Shown: positions 42,771 through 52,643, counted from the stretch's first letter. The stretch is DNA of 64,000 bases from Thermanaeromonas toyohensis ToBE (GCF_900176005.1 NZ_LT838272.1:3187501-3251500), one strand, 5' to 3'. Program-made: numbers and translations. Notes: generated from the letters alone by a model not told the origin.

Positions 42771-44666
42771 TTACTCCAATAAATGTTCTAAGGCTTCGGC
42801 CACGGTAGCGACAGGTATAACCTCTATACCCGGCAATTCCTGGGGCACTTCTGCTGCATTGGCTTGGGGAAGGATAACGCAGCGCATCCCGGCTTGCCGG
42901 GCGCCATAAATTTTTTCCACAATACCGCCTACAGGTTTAACTTTACCTTGAATGGAAATCTCGCCGGTCACGGCCACATCCTGTTTCACCGGGCGTCTTT
43001 GTACAGCACTTATAATAGCTGCAAGAATAGCCAGGCCTGCGGAAGGCCCGTCTATATTGGCTCCGCCTACCACGTTTACATGCACATCATAATCGCTAAG
43101 GTCTTGCCCAGTGAGGAGGCGAAAAACAGCTACAGCATTGAAAACAGAATCCCGCGCCATGCTACCTGCCGTTTCGTTGAAACGAAGGTTCCCCTTTCCA
43201 GGTTCCCGGGCCGGAAAGGCAATAGCTTCTACTTCTAAGATCGAGCCTACAAACCCTGCTACAGCCAAGCCGAAGACCCGGCCTACCTCCGGTTGTTCCT
43301 GGGCCCGGGCAGTAACCAGAGGGGCCAAGCGCGCTGCTCTTACCACTTCTAAAACGTGATCCACAGTAATTACCTTGCGTCGGCGTCCTTTCTTTTTGTA
43401 TTGTTGGTATAAGGCCAGCCCATAGGCATCGGCCAGGATGTTCACCGCCTTACGGCCTTCTAAAGTATATTCGGCGATAAGTGAGGGAACAGCCGGCTCA
43501 AGCTTTACCCCTAATCTCTCTGCCGCTTGCCGGACTATGGTTTCGATCTGGAGAGGAGTAAGGGGCTCAAAAAAGACTTCGGCGCAGCGCGAACGCAAAG
43601 CGGGGTTAAGTTCCTCCGGGTCACAGGTAGTGGCCCCTATAAGAATAAAATCTGCCGGGGCTCCTTCTTCAAAAAGCTTCTTTATATACTGCGGGACGTT
43701 TTCATCCGTAGGATCATAATACGAGGAATCGAATTTAACCCGTTTATCCTCCAACACCTTAAGAAGCTTATTCAGAAGCAAGGGATCCATTTCCCCGATC
43801 TCGTCGATAAACAATACCCCTCCGTGGGCCTCCGTAACCAAGCCCAGCTTGGGTTCAGGCACCCCGCTTTCAGCTAGGTCCCTACGGGCTCCTTGGTAAA
43901 TGGGATCATGAACCGAGCCCAACAAAGGGTTGGTGACCTCCCGCGGATCCCAGCGCAAAGTGGCCCCATTCACCTCTACAAAAGGCGCGTCTGGTCTGAA
44001 GGGGGAAGTACTGATCTTTTTAGCCTCCTCCAGGGCCAGCCGAGCAGCTGTGGTCTTACCTACTCCTGGTGGTCCATATATTAAAATGTGTTGGGGATAA
44101 GGAGAAACCAGCTTAGCCAGAAGAGCCTGGATAGCTTTCTCCTGGCCTACGATTTGGTCCAGGCTCTGGGGCCGTAGGACTTCCATGGCTGAACGGGCTA
44201 GCTTCACGTGCTCCATTTTTTCTAACGTGGCTAGCTTTTTTAACGTATAAGGGTTCTCCGGTCCCCCATTTTCCTTAAGGATCTGGCGGCGTATCTCCTG
44301 AAGGTACTCCTCATGCCGCTCCTGCATTTTTTCGGCTACCCGGCGTTCCAGATTGTCCTCCACCGAACGCCGGGCAATAAAATCAGCCAGTTCCTCCTGG
44401 ATATCCTGTAAGATCTCGGGTATAGCTTCTAAGGGTGGCACTGTATCTATAGTAGGATCCTCATAGACCAGCTTCTGGAGGGCCAGGACCCGCTCCGGAA
44501 GCTTATCGGATTGCAGGAGTTCTAGCGCTTCTAGCTTGCTCGCCTTTAAAACCACCTTATCTGTTCCAAAAATATCACAAAGAATCCCGTACAGGGCGCT
44601 GACCTGTCGGGAAAGGAAATCGTACTCTCCATGGAAAAGCGTTCTAGCTTTAACCTTCTTAGACAT
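42771..44666 (-). CDS. lonC: sporulation-type Lon family ATP-dependent protease (LonC)
   Basis: 631 residues from the ATG of [15 protein letters not shown], 5 bp downstream of the rplI stop. An N-terminal coiled-coil region of about 170 residues is followed by the AAA+ module with Walker [17 protein letters not shown], Walker [13 protein letters not shown] and sensor region [18 protein letters not shown]. The C-terminal protease carries the Ser-Lys dyad: [17 protein letters not shown] (Ser) and [15 protein letters not shown] (Lys). It has no LAN domain, as in the LonC type found in spore-formers. Identity of substrates unknown. Confidence 0.88.
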   Translation of the reverse strand: MSKKVKARTLFHGEYDFLSRQVSALYGILCDIFGTDKVVLKASKLEALELLQSDKLPERVLALQKLVYEDPTIDTVPPLEAIPEILQDIQEELADFIARRSVEDNLERRVAEKMQERHEEYLQEIRRQILKENGGPENPYTLKKLATLEKMEHVKLARSAMEVLRPQSLDQIVGQEKAIQALLAKLVSPYPQHILIYGPPGVGKTTAARLALEEAKKISTSPFRPDAPFVEVNGATLRWDPREVTNPLLGSVHDPIYQGARRDLAESGVPEPKLGLVTEAHGGVLFIDEIGEMDPLLLNKLLKVLEDKRVKFDSSYYDPTDENVPQYIKKLFEEGAPADFILIGATTCDPEELNPALRSRCAEVFFEPLTPLQIETIVRQAAERLGVKLEPAVPSLIAEYTLEGRKAVNILADAYGLALYQQYKKKGRRRKVITVDHVLEVVRAARLAPLVTARAQEQPEVGRVFGLAVAGFVGSILEVEAIAFPAREPGKGNLRFNETAGSMARDSVFNAVAVFRLLTGQDLSDYDVHVNVVGGANIDGPSAGLAILAAIISAVQRRPVKQDVAVTGEISIQGKVKPVGGIVEKIYGARQAGMRCVILPQANAAEVPQELPGIEVIPVATVAEALEHLLE

Positions 44667-44670
44667 TCCC

Positions 44671-45123
44671 TTAACCCCTCTCTGTAACCACCTCAACCGT
44701 TATCCTGGCCTGCACTTCGGGATGCAGGCGCAAGATTACGGGATAGGAGCCCAACAACTTAAGGGGCTCCTCTAGTTCAATTTTACGTCGGTCTATGGAA
44801 ATATGAAAGGTGTTTTCTATTGCCTGGGCTATTTCTTTATTGGTAACTGAACCAAAAAGTTTTCCTCCTTCACCCGCTCGGGCAACTACAGTTATCGTAG
44901 AACCCTCTAAAATCCGCGCAAGCCTCCTAGCTTCTTCTAGCTCTTTTTGCTTTTTCTTGGCCTCCCTATCTTTCTCCCGGTGCAGTTCCTCAAGCCGCTC
45001 CTCGGTAGCGGTTACCGCTAGTTTTCGGGGCAAAAGATAATTTCTAGCATAGCCATCTGCCACTTCCACTACGCTACCGCGCTTACCCAGCTTGGGAACA
45101 TCTTCTAGGAGAATAACCTTCAT
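44671..45123 (-). CDS. rplI: 50S ribosomal protein L9
   Basis: 150 residues, ATG after GGGAGGGC. It binds 23S rRNA at the base of the L1 stalk. Signature [21 protein letters not shown] and [14 protein letters not shown]; the long central helix and C-terminal domain ([19 protein letters not shown]) follow. Part of the rpsF-dnaB block. Confidence 0.97.
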   Translation of the reverse strand: MKVILLEDVPKLGKRGSVVEVADGYARNYLLPRKLAVTATEERLEELHREKDREAKKKQKELEEARRLARILEGSTITVVARAGEGGKLFGSVTNKEIAQAIENTFHISIDRRKIELEEPLKLLGSYPVILRLHPEVQARITVEVVTERG

Positions 45124-45155
45124 GAAAGTTTTAGCCCTCCCTTTAATTAAGATTA

Positions 45156-46130
45156 TTAGCTGCCGGTGGGCTGCCGTCGCCAGCCTAGCAAGGTATCCAT
45201 TAAACCCAAACCCATAAGTAGTAAAAGGCCTAAGGGCAGGTTAAGCAAAAGAAAAAGGAATACCATAAATTTTAAAGCTCCTGCCCAGGGAAAACGGTGG
45301 ACCCAAAAGGCTACCACCGCCAGCCCATTTCCCGCCAGTAAAGGAAAATAAAGATATAGTATGTTCATCCCCGCAATTTTTAAAGTTGTTAGCTGCCAGT
45401 AGTCTCCAGCTAGCCATAGGGCTAAACCGGCAATGAAGCCCCATATAGCGTACCAGGGGAGTTGCCAGTACCGAAAAGGAGGAAGGGTTCTCGTCCTTAA
45501 ATTTAGCCGCCGCAGTATAGCCTCAGCAACCAAGTAATTAATTAAGGCTAAAAGAAGGGAAACCATAACCAGCATACCAGGTATTAAGAGCCTAAGGTAA
45601 GTTACAGTAACCTCTAAGGAACGGCGCAGGTCCTCCAGCGTGTTCCCCTGCTGCAAAAACCTTTCGAGTAAACCGGAACGCCGGTAAAAATCTAAGATAT
45701 GCTCGGGCATATACTGTAGGTCCTTTAAAAACTGAAGGGAAGACCATCCTAAAATTTGGGAGGAAAGAAGTAAGGTAAGGAGCAGGGAAAAAAGGACCAT
45801 AAGGCTACCCGCTATAACCATGGGCCCTGGCGAAGCTTCCCTTTTAAACAAGTAGCCGTAAAGCAGGCCCAACCCGGCAAACTGAACGAGCAAAAAAAGG
45901 GCTGTCAACAATCCGCTGAAAATGCTCACTAAAATACCGGCTACTAAAGTAGCCAATACCCCGGTACGCAGGTCCTGGCGCACCACTAGCACTACTATAG
46001 GAACCATCCATAGGACGTTAGTCACTACCTGTAAGGGTGGTAGCAAAATACCTAATAAAGCCAGGACTGCTGCTAAAGCAGCCACTAAAGCCCCCTCAGC
46101 TAAAGGGGCCAGAGCACTGCGTTCGCCCAA
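45156..46130 (-). CDS. yybS: YybS-family membrane protein (DUF2232)
   Basis: 324 residues, TTG start after a GGGAGG site. Eight or more hydrophobic segments; the C-terminal half contains FRYWQLPWYAIWGFIAG and LYFPLLAGNGLAVVAFWV. It sits between rpsR and rplI, the usual YybS place in Firmicutes. Function unknown. Confidence 0.85.
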   Translation of the reverse strand: MGERSALAPLAEGALVAALAAVLALLGILLPPLQVVTNVLWMVPIVVLVVRQDLRTGVLATLVAGILVSIFSGLLTALFLLVQFAGLGLLYGYLFKREASPGPMVIAGSLMVLFSLLLTLLLSSQILGWSSLQFLKDLQYMPEHILDFYRRSGLLERFLQQGNTLEDLRRSLEVTVTYLRLLIPGMLVMVSLLLALINYLVAEAILRRLNLRTRTLPPFRYWQLPWYAIWGFIAGLALWLAGDYWQLTTLKIAGMNILYLYFPLLAGNGLAVVAFWVHRFPWAGALKFMVFLFLLLNLPLGLLLLMGLGLMDTLLGWRRQPTGS

Positions 46131-46268
46131 AGATTAAACATCCTCCCTTTTAAGGCTTATTATAATGGCCAGGGATATAAAGGAAAGAGGGAGCAGCTTA
46201 AAGTATAGCCCCCTCCATCCACTCTAGTTCTTCATCCCTTCACATTATAACAAATATCTTCCGGGACG

Positions 46269-46496
46269 TTATTCCACTGTAAAGGGCAACAAAGCCATGA
46301 TCCGAGCCTTTTTTATGGCTCGAGTAAGCTGTCGTTGATGCCGAGCACAATTTCCAGTAATCCGGCGAGGTATTATCTTGCCCCGTTCGGTAATGTATTT
46401 GCGCAGCCTATTCACATCCTTATAATCCACCTGCTCAATCTTATCCATGCAAAAGCTACAGATACGTTTCCGGCCACGCTTGCGGTCGCGTGCCAA
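46269..46496 (-). CDS. rpsR: 30S ribosomal protein S18
   Basis: 75 residues, TTG start after GGAGTGTGAGG. It dimerises with S6 on 16S rRNA. Family motifs: [58 protein letters not shown]. The CSFC pair and Cys near 49 suggest a zinc-binding form. Confidence 0.97.
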   Translation of the reverse strand: MARDRKRGRKRICSFCMDKIEQVDYKDVNRLRKYITERGKIIPRRITGNCARHQRQLTRAIKKARIMALLPFTVE

Positions 46497-46524
46497 GTTC
46501 CCTCACACTCCTTTAAGCTTAACT

Positions 46525-46947
46525 TTAAAAGGGGAGGTCATCTTCTCCCAACTCTACCTCCGTCCCTAGATCACTTAAGTCAGGGAAATCGCCTATTTCT
46601 TCTACACCTGTGCTCGCTGCCCTATCTTTAGGCCAGTCTAGGAAACGGACATCATCAGCTACTACTTCCGTAACCTGCCGCCTCTGGCCATCGGATGTCT
46701 CATAAGTACGCACCTGGAGGCGCCCCTCTACAGCCACCAGACGTCCTTTGCCAAGATGGCTAGCACAGGTTTCAGCCAGCCTACGCCATAAGCTTATCCG
46801 GATAAAATCCGTTTCTCGCTCACCCTGCTGATTTACGTAGGGGCGGTCTACAGCTAAAGTAAAATTAGCTACTGCCACCCCATTGGGCGTATAGCGCAAT
46901 TCCGGGTCCCGTACCAAGCGACCAATAAGGATCACCCGGTTTAACAT
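46525..46947 (-). CDS. ssb: single-stranded DNA-binding protein
   Basis: 140 residues, ATG after GGGGGAGGGCC. OB-fold N-terminus [39 protein letters not shown], and the conserved acidic tip ending DDLPF that binds partner proteins. Lies between rpsF and rpsR. Confidence 0.97.
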   Translation of the reverse strand: MLNRVILIGRLVRDPELRYTPNGVAVANFTLAVDRPYVNQQGERETDFIRISLWRRLAETCASHLGKGRLVAVEGRLQVRTYETSDGQRRQVTEVVADDVRFLDWPKDRAASTGVEEIGDFPDLSDLGTEVELGEDDLPF

Positions 46948-47002
46948 GGCCCTCCCCCACCTTCGGCCAACTTTTTAAATACCTTTTATTCTAAAAAGAA
47001 CG

Positions 47003-47299
47003 TTAGCTGGCTTTTTCCTCCAGGCGAGCAATAAGGTAACGGATAACTTCATCGGTGATTTTGAATACACGCTCTAGTTCTTGAGCTATAGCTGGCGTAC
47101 CCCTAAATTGCATAAGGACATAATAGCCCTCCCGGTATTTCCGCACCTCATAGGCCAGCCGCTTCTTACCCCATTTATCTACCTGGATGATCTCGCCGCC
47201 GTTCTTTTCTACCAAATTGGTAAACTTGTTTACCACTGCTTCAATCTGCTCAGCCTCCAGGTCGGGCCTTATAATGTAAAGGGCTTCATAGCTGCGCAC
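47003..47299 (-). CDS. rpsF: 30S ribosomal protein S6
   Basis: 98 residues, GTG start after GGAGGAGG. Signature MRSYEALYIIRPDLEAEQIEA, WGKKRLAYEVRKYREGYYVL. First gene of the ribosomal-replication block. Controlled by the S6:S18 leader and the promoter just upstream. Confidence 0.97.
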   Translation of the reverse strand: MRSYEALYIIRPDLEAEQIEAVVNKFTNLVEKNGGEIIQVDKWGKKRLAYEVRKYREGYYVLMQFRGTPAIAQELERVFKITDEVIRYLIARLEEKAS

Positions 47300-47311
47300 A
47301 TTCTACACCTC

Positions 47312-47358
47312 CTCCCTATGGACTAAGCGGCCCCACCCTTAAATAGTGGAGCAGGGAA
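47312..47358 (-). promoter_or_regulatory. S6:S18 autoregulatory leader
   Basis: Minus strand. Outer stem UCCCU (47357-47353) with AGGGA (47317-47313), inner stem CUCCACU (47351-47345) with GGGUGGGG (47338-47331), and CCG (47330-47328) in the unpaired stretch after the inner stem. This matches the known S6:S18-binding leader, which mimics 16S rRNA. The outer stem reaches the ribosome binding site. Confidence 0.75.
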
Positions 47359-47372
47359 GCATTTTCCGGTGT

Positions 47373-47401
47373 ATTATAGCATACCAGGCCAGCCTAAGCA
47401 A
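47373..47401 (-). promoter_or_regulatory. sigma-A promoter of rpsF operon
   Basis: -35 TTGCTT (47396-47401), 17-bp spacer, -10 TATAAT (47373-47378) on the minus strand. Confidence 0.8.
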
Positions 47402-47425
47402 GGGCTAAAAAATTTCAAGCCAGTT

Positions 47426-47566
47426 TTAGCCCCGTTCTAAAGTACGGGTCAACTCATTGATGGCAGCAGTTAAAGTATCAAGCTTCTTTTCAAAGCGAAT
47501 TAAAAGATAGAAGGCTATAACCATGGGAAATCCATAATTCCCCACATAAGTCCAAAGGTCTTCCAC
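47426..47566 (-). CDS. YvrJ family small protein
   Basis: 46 residues, GTG start 7 bases after GGGGAG. The sequence is VEDLWTYVGNYGFPMVIAFY, then LLIRFEKKLDTLTAAINEL: one N-terminal membrane segment and a short coiled coil, the pattern of the YvrJ family. It is the last of a DUF1659-DUF2922-YvrJ set. Function unknown. Confidence 0.85.
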   Translation of the reverse strand: MEDLWTYVGNYGFPMVIAFYLLIRFEKKLDTLTAAINELTRTLERG

Positions 47567-47600
47567 AACGGTTCTCCCCTTCCGTAGAAATTAAACTACA

Positions 47601-47619
47601 AGCGGAGGGCTCCTCCGCT
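47601..47619 (-). terminator. hairpin after the DUF2922 gene
   Basis: AGCGGAGG, 3-base loop, CCTCCGCT. Minus-strand downstream is T-rich but interrupted (TTGTAGTTTAATTTC). A possible weak terminator or mRNA structure between DUF2922 and the YvrJ gene; otherwise the 205 bp here show nothing else. Confidence 0.35.
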
Positions 47620-47771
47620 CCCTTGTCTAATTATTGCTGGGGAGCGTGGAGAGAAACCCTCCGTCTTAAACCATTTCCCTCTTTAAACCATAAAAAATCC
47701 CTTAGCCCTTATAGCAGGCCCCTGCGAGAAGGAAAGCCCTATCAAGTTTAAAGTTCTAGGACTAAAATTTT

Positions 47772-47993
47772 CTAGACTGTAATAAGATCCGTGATCTCTC
47801 GGCTCACCACTCGAGCTCCCGCAATGGCTACCAAGTCTCCCCCGCTGGAGGTGAAGATATTGCGGCTAAGGATAAATTCCATGGTAGCCTGCACCTCGCC
47901 TGAGGTGAGGTCAGCCCGGGGATCCTGTACCGTCAAGGTTATTCGCCGGCCGGATGCATTCTGGAAGATGAGCTCCAGCCGCTTAGAAAGCAT
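47772..47993 (-). CDS. DUF2922 family protein
   Basis: 73 residues, ATG after GGAGGAGAACATA. Typical family features: LELIFQNASGRRITLTVQDPR, VQATMEFILSRNIF, GARVVSREITDLI. Small beta-rich protein found next to DUF1659 and YvrJ in Firmicutes. Function unknown. Confidence 0.88.
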   Translation of the reverse strand: MLSKRLELIFQNASGRRITLTVQDPRADLTSGEVQATMEFILSRNIFTSSGGDLVAIAGARVVSREITDLITV

Positions 47994-48051
47994 TATGTTC
48001 TCCTCCTTTAGTTTCCCTTATTTTTCTGTACTGTTCTTTTCTTCTCCTCTT

Positions 48052-48279
48052 TTAAGCGCCAGAACTTAGGTTGTTTTCGTTTACCCTGGTGATGGTTGCT
48101 ACCGGGTGTACCTGAAGCCGGGCTAAGGCCTGGGCTACATCGAAAATATCTTGATCTGAAGCCCCTGGTTTCACCCGGTTATAGGTACGTGCCCGATAGA
48201 TGGGCTCCCCGCCGTCACCCGTACCTACCTGTAGGGTGAGGCGTAAGGAGCACTCTACAGGTGTGACTACTACTGCCAT
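48052..48279 (-). CDS. DUF1659 family protein
   Basis: 75 residues, ATG after AGGAGGTGAGCGGTC. Family features: SLRLTLQVGTGDGGEPIYRAR, NRVKPGASDQDIFDVAQALA. First gene of the DUF1659-DUF2922-YvrJ set. Function unknown. Confidence 0.88.
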   Translation of the reverse strand: MAVVVTPVECSLRLTLQVGTGDGGEPIYRARTYNRVKPGASDQDIFDVAQALARLQVHPVATITRVNENNLSSGA

Positions 48280-48355
48280 GACCGCTCACCTCCTTCTGCC
48301 TTCCAAGTTTAGCAATCACCACCCTTTTCCAACAAAAAAAGCCCCTTGGAAAAAA

Positions 48356-48386
48356 CAAAAAAGGGAGATAGTAAATCTCCCTTTTT
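48356..48386. terminator. bidirectional terminator between DUF951 and DUF1659 genes
   Basis: AAAAAGGGAGAT and ATCTCCCTTTTT pair around a 5-base loop. The minus strand then runs TTTTTTGTTTTTT, a very strong terminator for the DUF951 gene. Confidence 0.85.
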
Positions 48387-48466
48387 AAGATCTTATTCCA
48401 TAAAATTATCCTGAGGATACGTAGACTAAACTAAAGTATAATCCCCTACGGAAAGGAGCATAAACC

Positions 48467-48661
48467 TTAACCTCGCCCGCCAGGCTGTTCTACAACTTTT
48501 TTAAGGCTTTTCTCTAATTTAGAGCGCGGAATAAGGATAAGGCGGCCACATCCTAAGCACTTAAGCCTAAAATCCATACCGGTACGCAAAATCTCCCAGC
48601 GATTACTGCCGCACGGGTGCATCTTGCGCAATTCTACAATATCGCCTAAATGTAACTCCAT
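48467..48661 (-). CDS. DUF951 family protein
   Basis: 64 residues. The pattern DIVELRKMHPCGSNRWEILRTG, then KCLGCGRLILIPR, is the DUF951 family: a small beta-barrel with one Cys and a CxxC pair that may bind zinc. Often near ssb/rpsR in Firmicutes. Function unknown. Confidence 0.9.
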   Translation of the reverse strand: MELHLGDIVELRKMHPCGSNRWEILRTGMDFRLKCLGCGRLILIPRSKLEKSLKKVVEQPGGRG

Positions 48662-48714
48662 TATTAACCCGCCTCTCTCCTAAAAAGCAATCCAGCTTTA
48701 CCTGTTAAGGCTAC

Positions 48715-49569
48715 TTAGGTACCTTCTAAGGCTTTTAGGGCAACCTTGGCCGAAGTGCGTACCTGCCAAGAAGAGTCTTCCACAGCCCTTTTTAGATAGG
48801 GCAAGGCTCTTAAGTACTTTAAGCGGCCTAAAGTATAGGCTGCAGCTGCCCGCACCTTGGGGTCTTCGTCAGTCAAAACACGTAGAAGCTCCTCTCCCGC
48901 TTCCTCAAGGCCTGCCTCACCCAGGGCTCGGGCCGCCGCCACCCGAATAGCAGCCTTATGGTTTTTAAGCCCCCAGGTAAGATAGGGCAAAACCTGGGGT
49001 CCCCCAATGGAACCCAGGATCTCTAAGATGCGGGCAACAATCTCTGCAGGAACTTTCTCTAAAAGAGAGGCAAGATACGGTATACTCGCCTCTCCAAAGG
49101 CCACCAACACCTGGGCCACGCGGGCAGGAGGGATCTTCCCCTGAGGTTCAGCCAAGGCTAGCGCCAAAGGCTCTAGACAACGTGGGTCGCGCAAGTAGAC
49201 TAGACCCGCGGCAGCAGCCATTTGTACGGCCTCGTCCCGGTCGGCCAGGGCGGAAAGCAAAAGCCCCAGCGCCCGGCTTTGGCCTAAGATACCAAGGAGC
49301 TCAGAAACTGAAGCCCTCGCCTCACTAGAACCTGCCTTTAATAGACCTAGCCACTCCTCCACCAGACCTTCTTCCTTAAACCATACTTTAAGGTTTGCTT
49401 GGAGCGAGGAACAAAGGCTAGGCCAGCAGGCCAAAATAAGTTCTGCTGCCTTCTCCGGCTTCAAGCGTCGCAGAAGCCGCTTCAACTTAGGTGATAGTCG
49501 CCGGGCCTGGGAGAGCTCTCTCTTTAATCTTTCTGGGTCAATATCCTTCTTAACCCACCAGCCGAGCAA
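48715..49569 (-). CDS. HEAT-repeat protein
   Basis: 284 residues, TTG after AAGGAGAAAGGG. At least six HEAT-like repeats in residues 85-284, e.g. PYLTWGLKNHKAAIRVAAARA and EELLRVLTDEDPKVRAAAAYT. The N-terminal 80 residues are different and basic (SQARRLSPKLKRLLRRLKPEK). A scaffold or protein-binding role is likely; partner unknown. Confidence 0.8.
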   Translation of the reverse strand: MLGWWVKKDIDPERLKRELSQARRLSPKLKRLLRRLKPEKAAELILACWPSLCSSLQANLKVWFKEEGLVEEWLGLLKAGSSEARASVSELLGILGQSRALGLLLSALADRDEAVQMAAAAGLVYLRDPRCLEPLALALAEPQGKIPPARVAQVLVAFGEASIPYLASLLEKVPAEIVARILEILGSIGGPQVLPYLTWGLKNHKAAIRVAAARALGEAGLEEAGEELLRVLTDEDPKVRAAAAYTLGRLKYLRALPYLKRAVEDSSWQVRTSAKVALKALEGT

Positions 49570-49589
49570 AGATTATCCCTTTCTCCTTC

Positions 49590-50177
49590 TTAAAGGGTTA
49601 TGACCTTCTCGGCAGCTAGCAGATGTTCCATGATAGTGTACATATTAGTTATGCTACCTACGCAAAGCTTCTCTTTAAGCTGATAGTAATCAAGGCAGGT
49701 ACCACAGGATAGTATCTCTACCCCCCGCTGTTCCAGGCTAAGAAGGCTGGCCAGGGCCGGTGAACCTTCACAACAAAGCTTTACCCCGCTATTGATGAAC
49801 AAAAGGCGCCGGGGGATGACTTCGCCCTCGGCTAAAGTTTGGAGAAAGTTGCGCATTAACAATTCGCCCAGTTCTTGCGACCCCCGTCCTAAGGAGTCGG
49901 CGGTGATTAAGATGACCTGGCCCGGGTGAAGGCTAAGCTGGGTGGCGGGTACCCCTTCCTTGCGGATATGGATGTAGTAGTCGGTGCCCCTTTGTTCTAC
50001 CTCCACAGCGCAGTCTAAACTTCGGGCCAGCTTTACTACATTATCCCGCGCTACTTCATTATCTACTATAGTAACCACTTCCCCGCCATCCTTTAAAGCC
50101 TCGAGGGCCTTCTTCGTATTAATTACTGGCTGCGGGCAAGCGAGTCCACGGGCATCCACAGTAGTTTCCAAATCCAT
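49590..50177 (-). CDS. yedF: YedF-type sulfurtransferase-like protein
   Basis: 195 residues from the ATG of MDLETTVDARG; an upstream ATG has no ribosome binding site. N-terminal TusA-like domain with active Cys in RGLACPQPVINTKKALE. The C-terminal DsrE-like domain has INSGVKLCCEGSPALASLL and GTCLDYYQLKEKLCVG. This fusion is linked in other genomes to selenium metabolism, but no selA or selD is in the window. Confidence 0.85.
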   Translation of the reverse strand: MDLETTVDARGLACPQPVINTKKALEALKDGGEVVTIVDNEVARDNVVKLARSLDCAVEVEQRGTDYYIHIRKEGVPATQLSLHPGQVILITADSLGRGSQELGELLMRNFLQTLAEGEVIPRRLLFINSGVKLCCEGSPALASLLSLEQRGVEILSCGTCLDYYQLKEKLCVGSITNMYTIMEHLLAAEKVITL

Positions 50178-50262
50178 CCCGCCTTTCATGGGAACTAGAA
50201 TCCGCTTTAATACTTCGACACGTAGGCCTTTTTACCTCCTCTTTAAAGCAAAATCTAGGGCT

Positions 50263-51678
50263 TTAGCTCCGCAAGAAGGCTCCATAAGCCCGGTAGGCCA
50301 TGAAAATATCCACTTTGCTGGCTATCTCTAAGGGAGCGTGCATAGAAAGGAGGGGTGGGCCACAATCGGCCACCTCGGGTCCGAAATAGGCTAAATATTT
50401 AGCGATGGTGCCACCGCCACCTTGATCTACTTTGCCTAATTCACCGCTCTGCCAGATCACACCAGCGTTATGGAATATGGCCCGCAATTCAGCCATAAAC
50501 TCGGCGCTAGCGTCGTTAGCCTCATATTTGCCCCGGTAGCCGGTATATTTATTGAGCACTACTCCGCGACCCAACAGGGAAGCATTATGCTTATCAAAAA
50601 CCCCCTCATAAGTAGGATCCAAACCTGCCGTCACATCAGCAGAGAGGGCTTTAGAGGAAGCCATAATGCGTCCCACAGTCAAAATATCAACCTGGCCAGC
50701 CCGAGCAGCCAGCTCCGTAACCACCTGCTCCAAGAGGCGAGACTGGGCCCCAGTATTACCGGTACTCCCGATCTCTTCTTTGTCTACCCATAATACAATG
50801 GCAGTATGCTGGGGATGCTCTATCTCCAGCAGGGCCTGAAGGGCAGTGTAAGCGCATACGCGGTCATCCTGACCATACCCGCCCACCATGCTGCGGTCCA
50901 ACCCTAGGTCGCGGGCCGGTCCAGCTGGCACTAGCTCTAGTTCAGCTACGATAAAATCCTCCTCTACCAGGCCAAAGCGTTCGTGGAGGATCTTTAGGAT
51001 ATTTAGACGAACTTTCTCTTTTATATCCTCGCCGGGGTAAGGGATGTTGCCCACCACCAGGTTCAGGTCGTCTCCAGTTACGGCTTCTTCCATGTTTTTC
51101 TTCATTTGCTCTTTGGCCAGATGGGGGAGCAGATCGCTTATGCTAAATATGGGATCGGACGGGTCTTCCCCGATCACAATTTCCCGCCGGGTACCATCCC
51201 TTAAAATGGCTACCCCGTGCAAGGCTAAAGGAAGGGCCATCCATTGATATTTTTTGATGCCACCATAATAATGGGTTTTAAGAAGGGCTAACCCCCCACT
51301 CTCGTACAAAGGCAGCGGTTTTAAATCCAGGCGGGGAGAATCAATATGGGCACCCACCAGGCGTAAACCCCGGTCTAAAGGAGCCTCCCCGGCCACACCC
51401 AACACCAAAACCTTTTGCCTCCATTCCCAGAAAAATTTAGTTCCTGGCGCAAGCCCCTGACCAGGGGAAAGGCTATTTAGAGCTACAAATCCCTTTTCCC
51501 TTGCTAAACTTAAAGCCAACCGTACAGCTTCCCTTTCTGTCTTAGCTTGGGTTAAAAAGCTTTTATATCCCTCACAAAAGTTAAATACAGCCTCCACTTC
51601 TCCTGGCGCTAATCTCTCCCAGGCGCTCTTTTCGGGGAGGCCAAGCTCTGCCTTTAGTTTCTTGGCATCTTCTGTCAT
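50263..51678 (-). CDS. M18 family metallo-aminopeptidase
   Basis: 471 residues, ATG after AAGGAGGG. Motifs: VGAHIDSPRLDLKPL (metal His and Asp), GYGQDDRVCAYTAL (Asp), WVDKEEIGSTGNTGAQS (catalytic Glu pair), and LSMHAPLEIASKVD (His) near the end. A cytosolic zinc enzyme that releases N-terminal amino acids from peptides. Confidence 0.92.
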   Translation of the reverse strand: MTEDAKKLKAELGLPEKSAWERLAPGEVEAVFNFCEGYKSFLTQAKTEREAVRLALSLAREKGFVALNSLSPGQGLAPGTKFFWEWRQKVLVLGVAGEAPLDRGLRLVGAHIDSPRLDLKPLPLYESGGLALLKTHYYGGIKKYQWMALPLALHGVAILRDGTRREIVIGEDPSDPIFSISDLLPHLAKEQMKKNMEEAVTGDDLNLVVGNIPYPGEDIKEKVRLNILKILHERFGLVEEDFIVAELELVPAGPARDLGLDRSMVGGYGQDDRVCAYTALQALLEIEHPQHTAIVLWVDKEEIGSTGNTGAQSRLLEQVVTELAARAGQVDILTVGRIMASSKALSADVTAGLDPTYEGVFDKHNASLLGRGVVLNKYTGYRGKYEANDASAEFMAELRAIFHNAGVIWQSGELGKVDQGGGGTIAKYLAYFGPEVADCGPPLLSMHAPLEIASKVDIFMAYRAYGAFLRS

Positions 51679-51769
51679 ATCTTTTCCCTCCTTAAAAGTT
51701 AAATTTTAACTTTTCTGGGCTCCCCATATTAAATTCTCTCAAAGTCTCACCTATAATCTCGCACCTTCC

Positions 51770-52480
51770 TTAGATGTTGACTAATCCCCTTAGCCAGGAA
51801 AAAAGATCAAGAAGAGGGGGAGTAAGGCGGGAAGCCGATAGTTCCCGGGCTACGGGCAAAAGGAACGGAAACTTCAGAAACCATCCTTTCTCTATCCCTA
51901 ATTCTAGGATACCTAAAACCAAGGAAAGATATATGGCCTGACTCGCTAAACCTAAGGCTAGTCCTAGCAACCGGCAAGACAGGCCCCAAGGTGCCCATCC
52001 CCAGCTATGAGTTAGCCAAAGGCTCAAGCGCCTTAGAATCCAAAGGGAAATATAAAAAAGCACAACCATGGCCAATACCTTAAGCAGCCCTAAAGCCAAC
52101 TGGCGAGCTAAAGCTTCTCCCAAAGTAACTGGTCTACCCCCATTCTGTTGAATGGCTTCCCATAGGCCGGCCTTAAAAGAAGGCGGCAAGGGCCAACCGG
52201 AAAGCCAAGCATCCACCTGTTTTATAACTGGTACGCTCAATTCTTGGTCGAGGATAAAGCGCGGCAAAGGCAAGTAAGGGGCCAGCCAACTGGCCATTTT
52301 ACCAGAAATTTTCCAGCTATCATCGGCCCAGCGGATGAGGGGCCCCGCTAGGTTTAAGGATATAAAAACACCTACCAGGTACCCCACCAGTCCAGTTGCG
52401 AGCTTAGCAAAGCCGCGGCGGTATCCTTGAAAACCTGCCCAACCTAAGCTTAAGATAAGAAAGAGATCTGCATAATTCAC
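51770..52480 (-). CDS. CvpA-like membrane protein
   Basis: 236 residues, GTG start after GGGGAGGAG. Membrane segments are clustered at the N-terminus (ADLFLILSLGWAGFQGYRRGFA) and in the last 100 residues, as in the CvpA/colicin-V-production family. Function of that family is general (cell envelope or division). No close neighbour informs the role. Confidence 0.65.
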   Translation of the reverse strand: MNYADLFLILSLGWAGFQGYRRGFAKLATGLVGYLVGVFISLNLAGPLIRWADDSWKISGKMASWLAPYLPLPRFILDQELSVPVIKQVDAWLSGWPLPPSFKAGLWEAIQQNGGRPVTLGEALARQLALGLLKVLAMVVLFYISLWILRRLSLWLTHSWGWAPWGLSCRLLGLALGLASQAIYLSLVLGILELGIEKGWFLKFPFLLPVARELSASRLTPPLLDLFSWLRGLVNI

Positions 52481-52643
52481 CGGTAAGAATGCTCCTCCCC
52501 AGGGAAAAGACCTTCCCGCACCTCTTTAGCAATACTCCTCCAAGGCCCTAACGATCTCCCGGCCTATCTTTAGATTCCTTTAAGCTCCAGGCAAGGTTAT
52601 CTTCCCACGGGCCATTCCAAACTTTCCCCTTTCTTAGAGAGTC

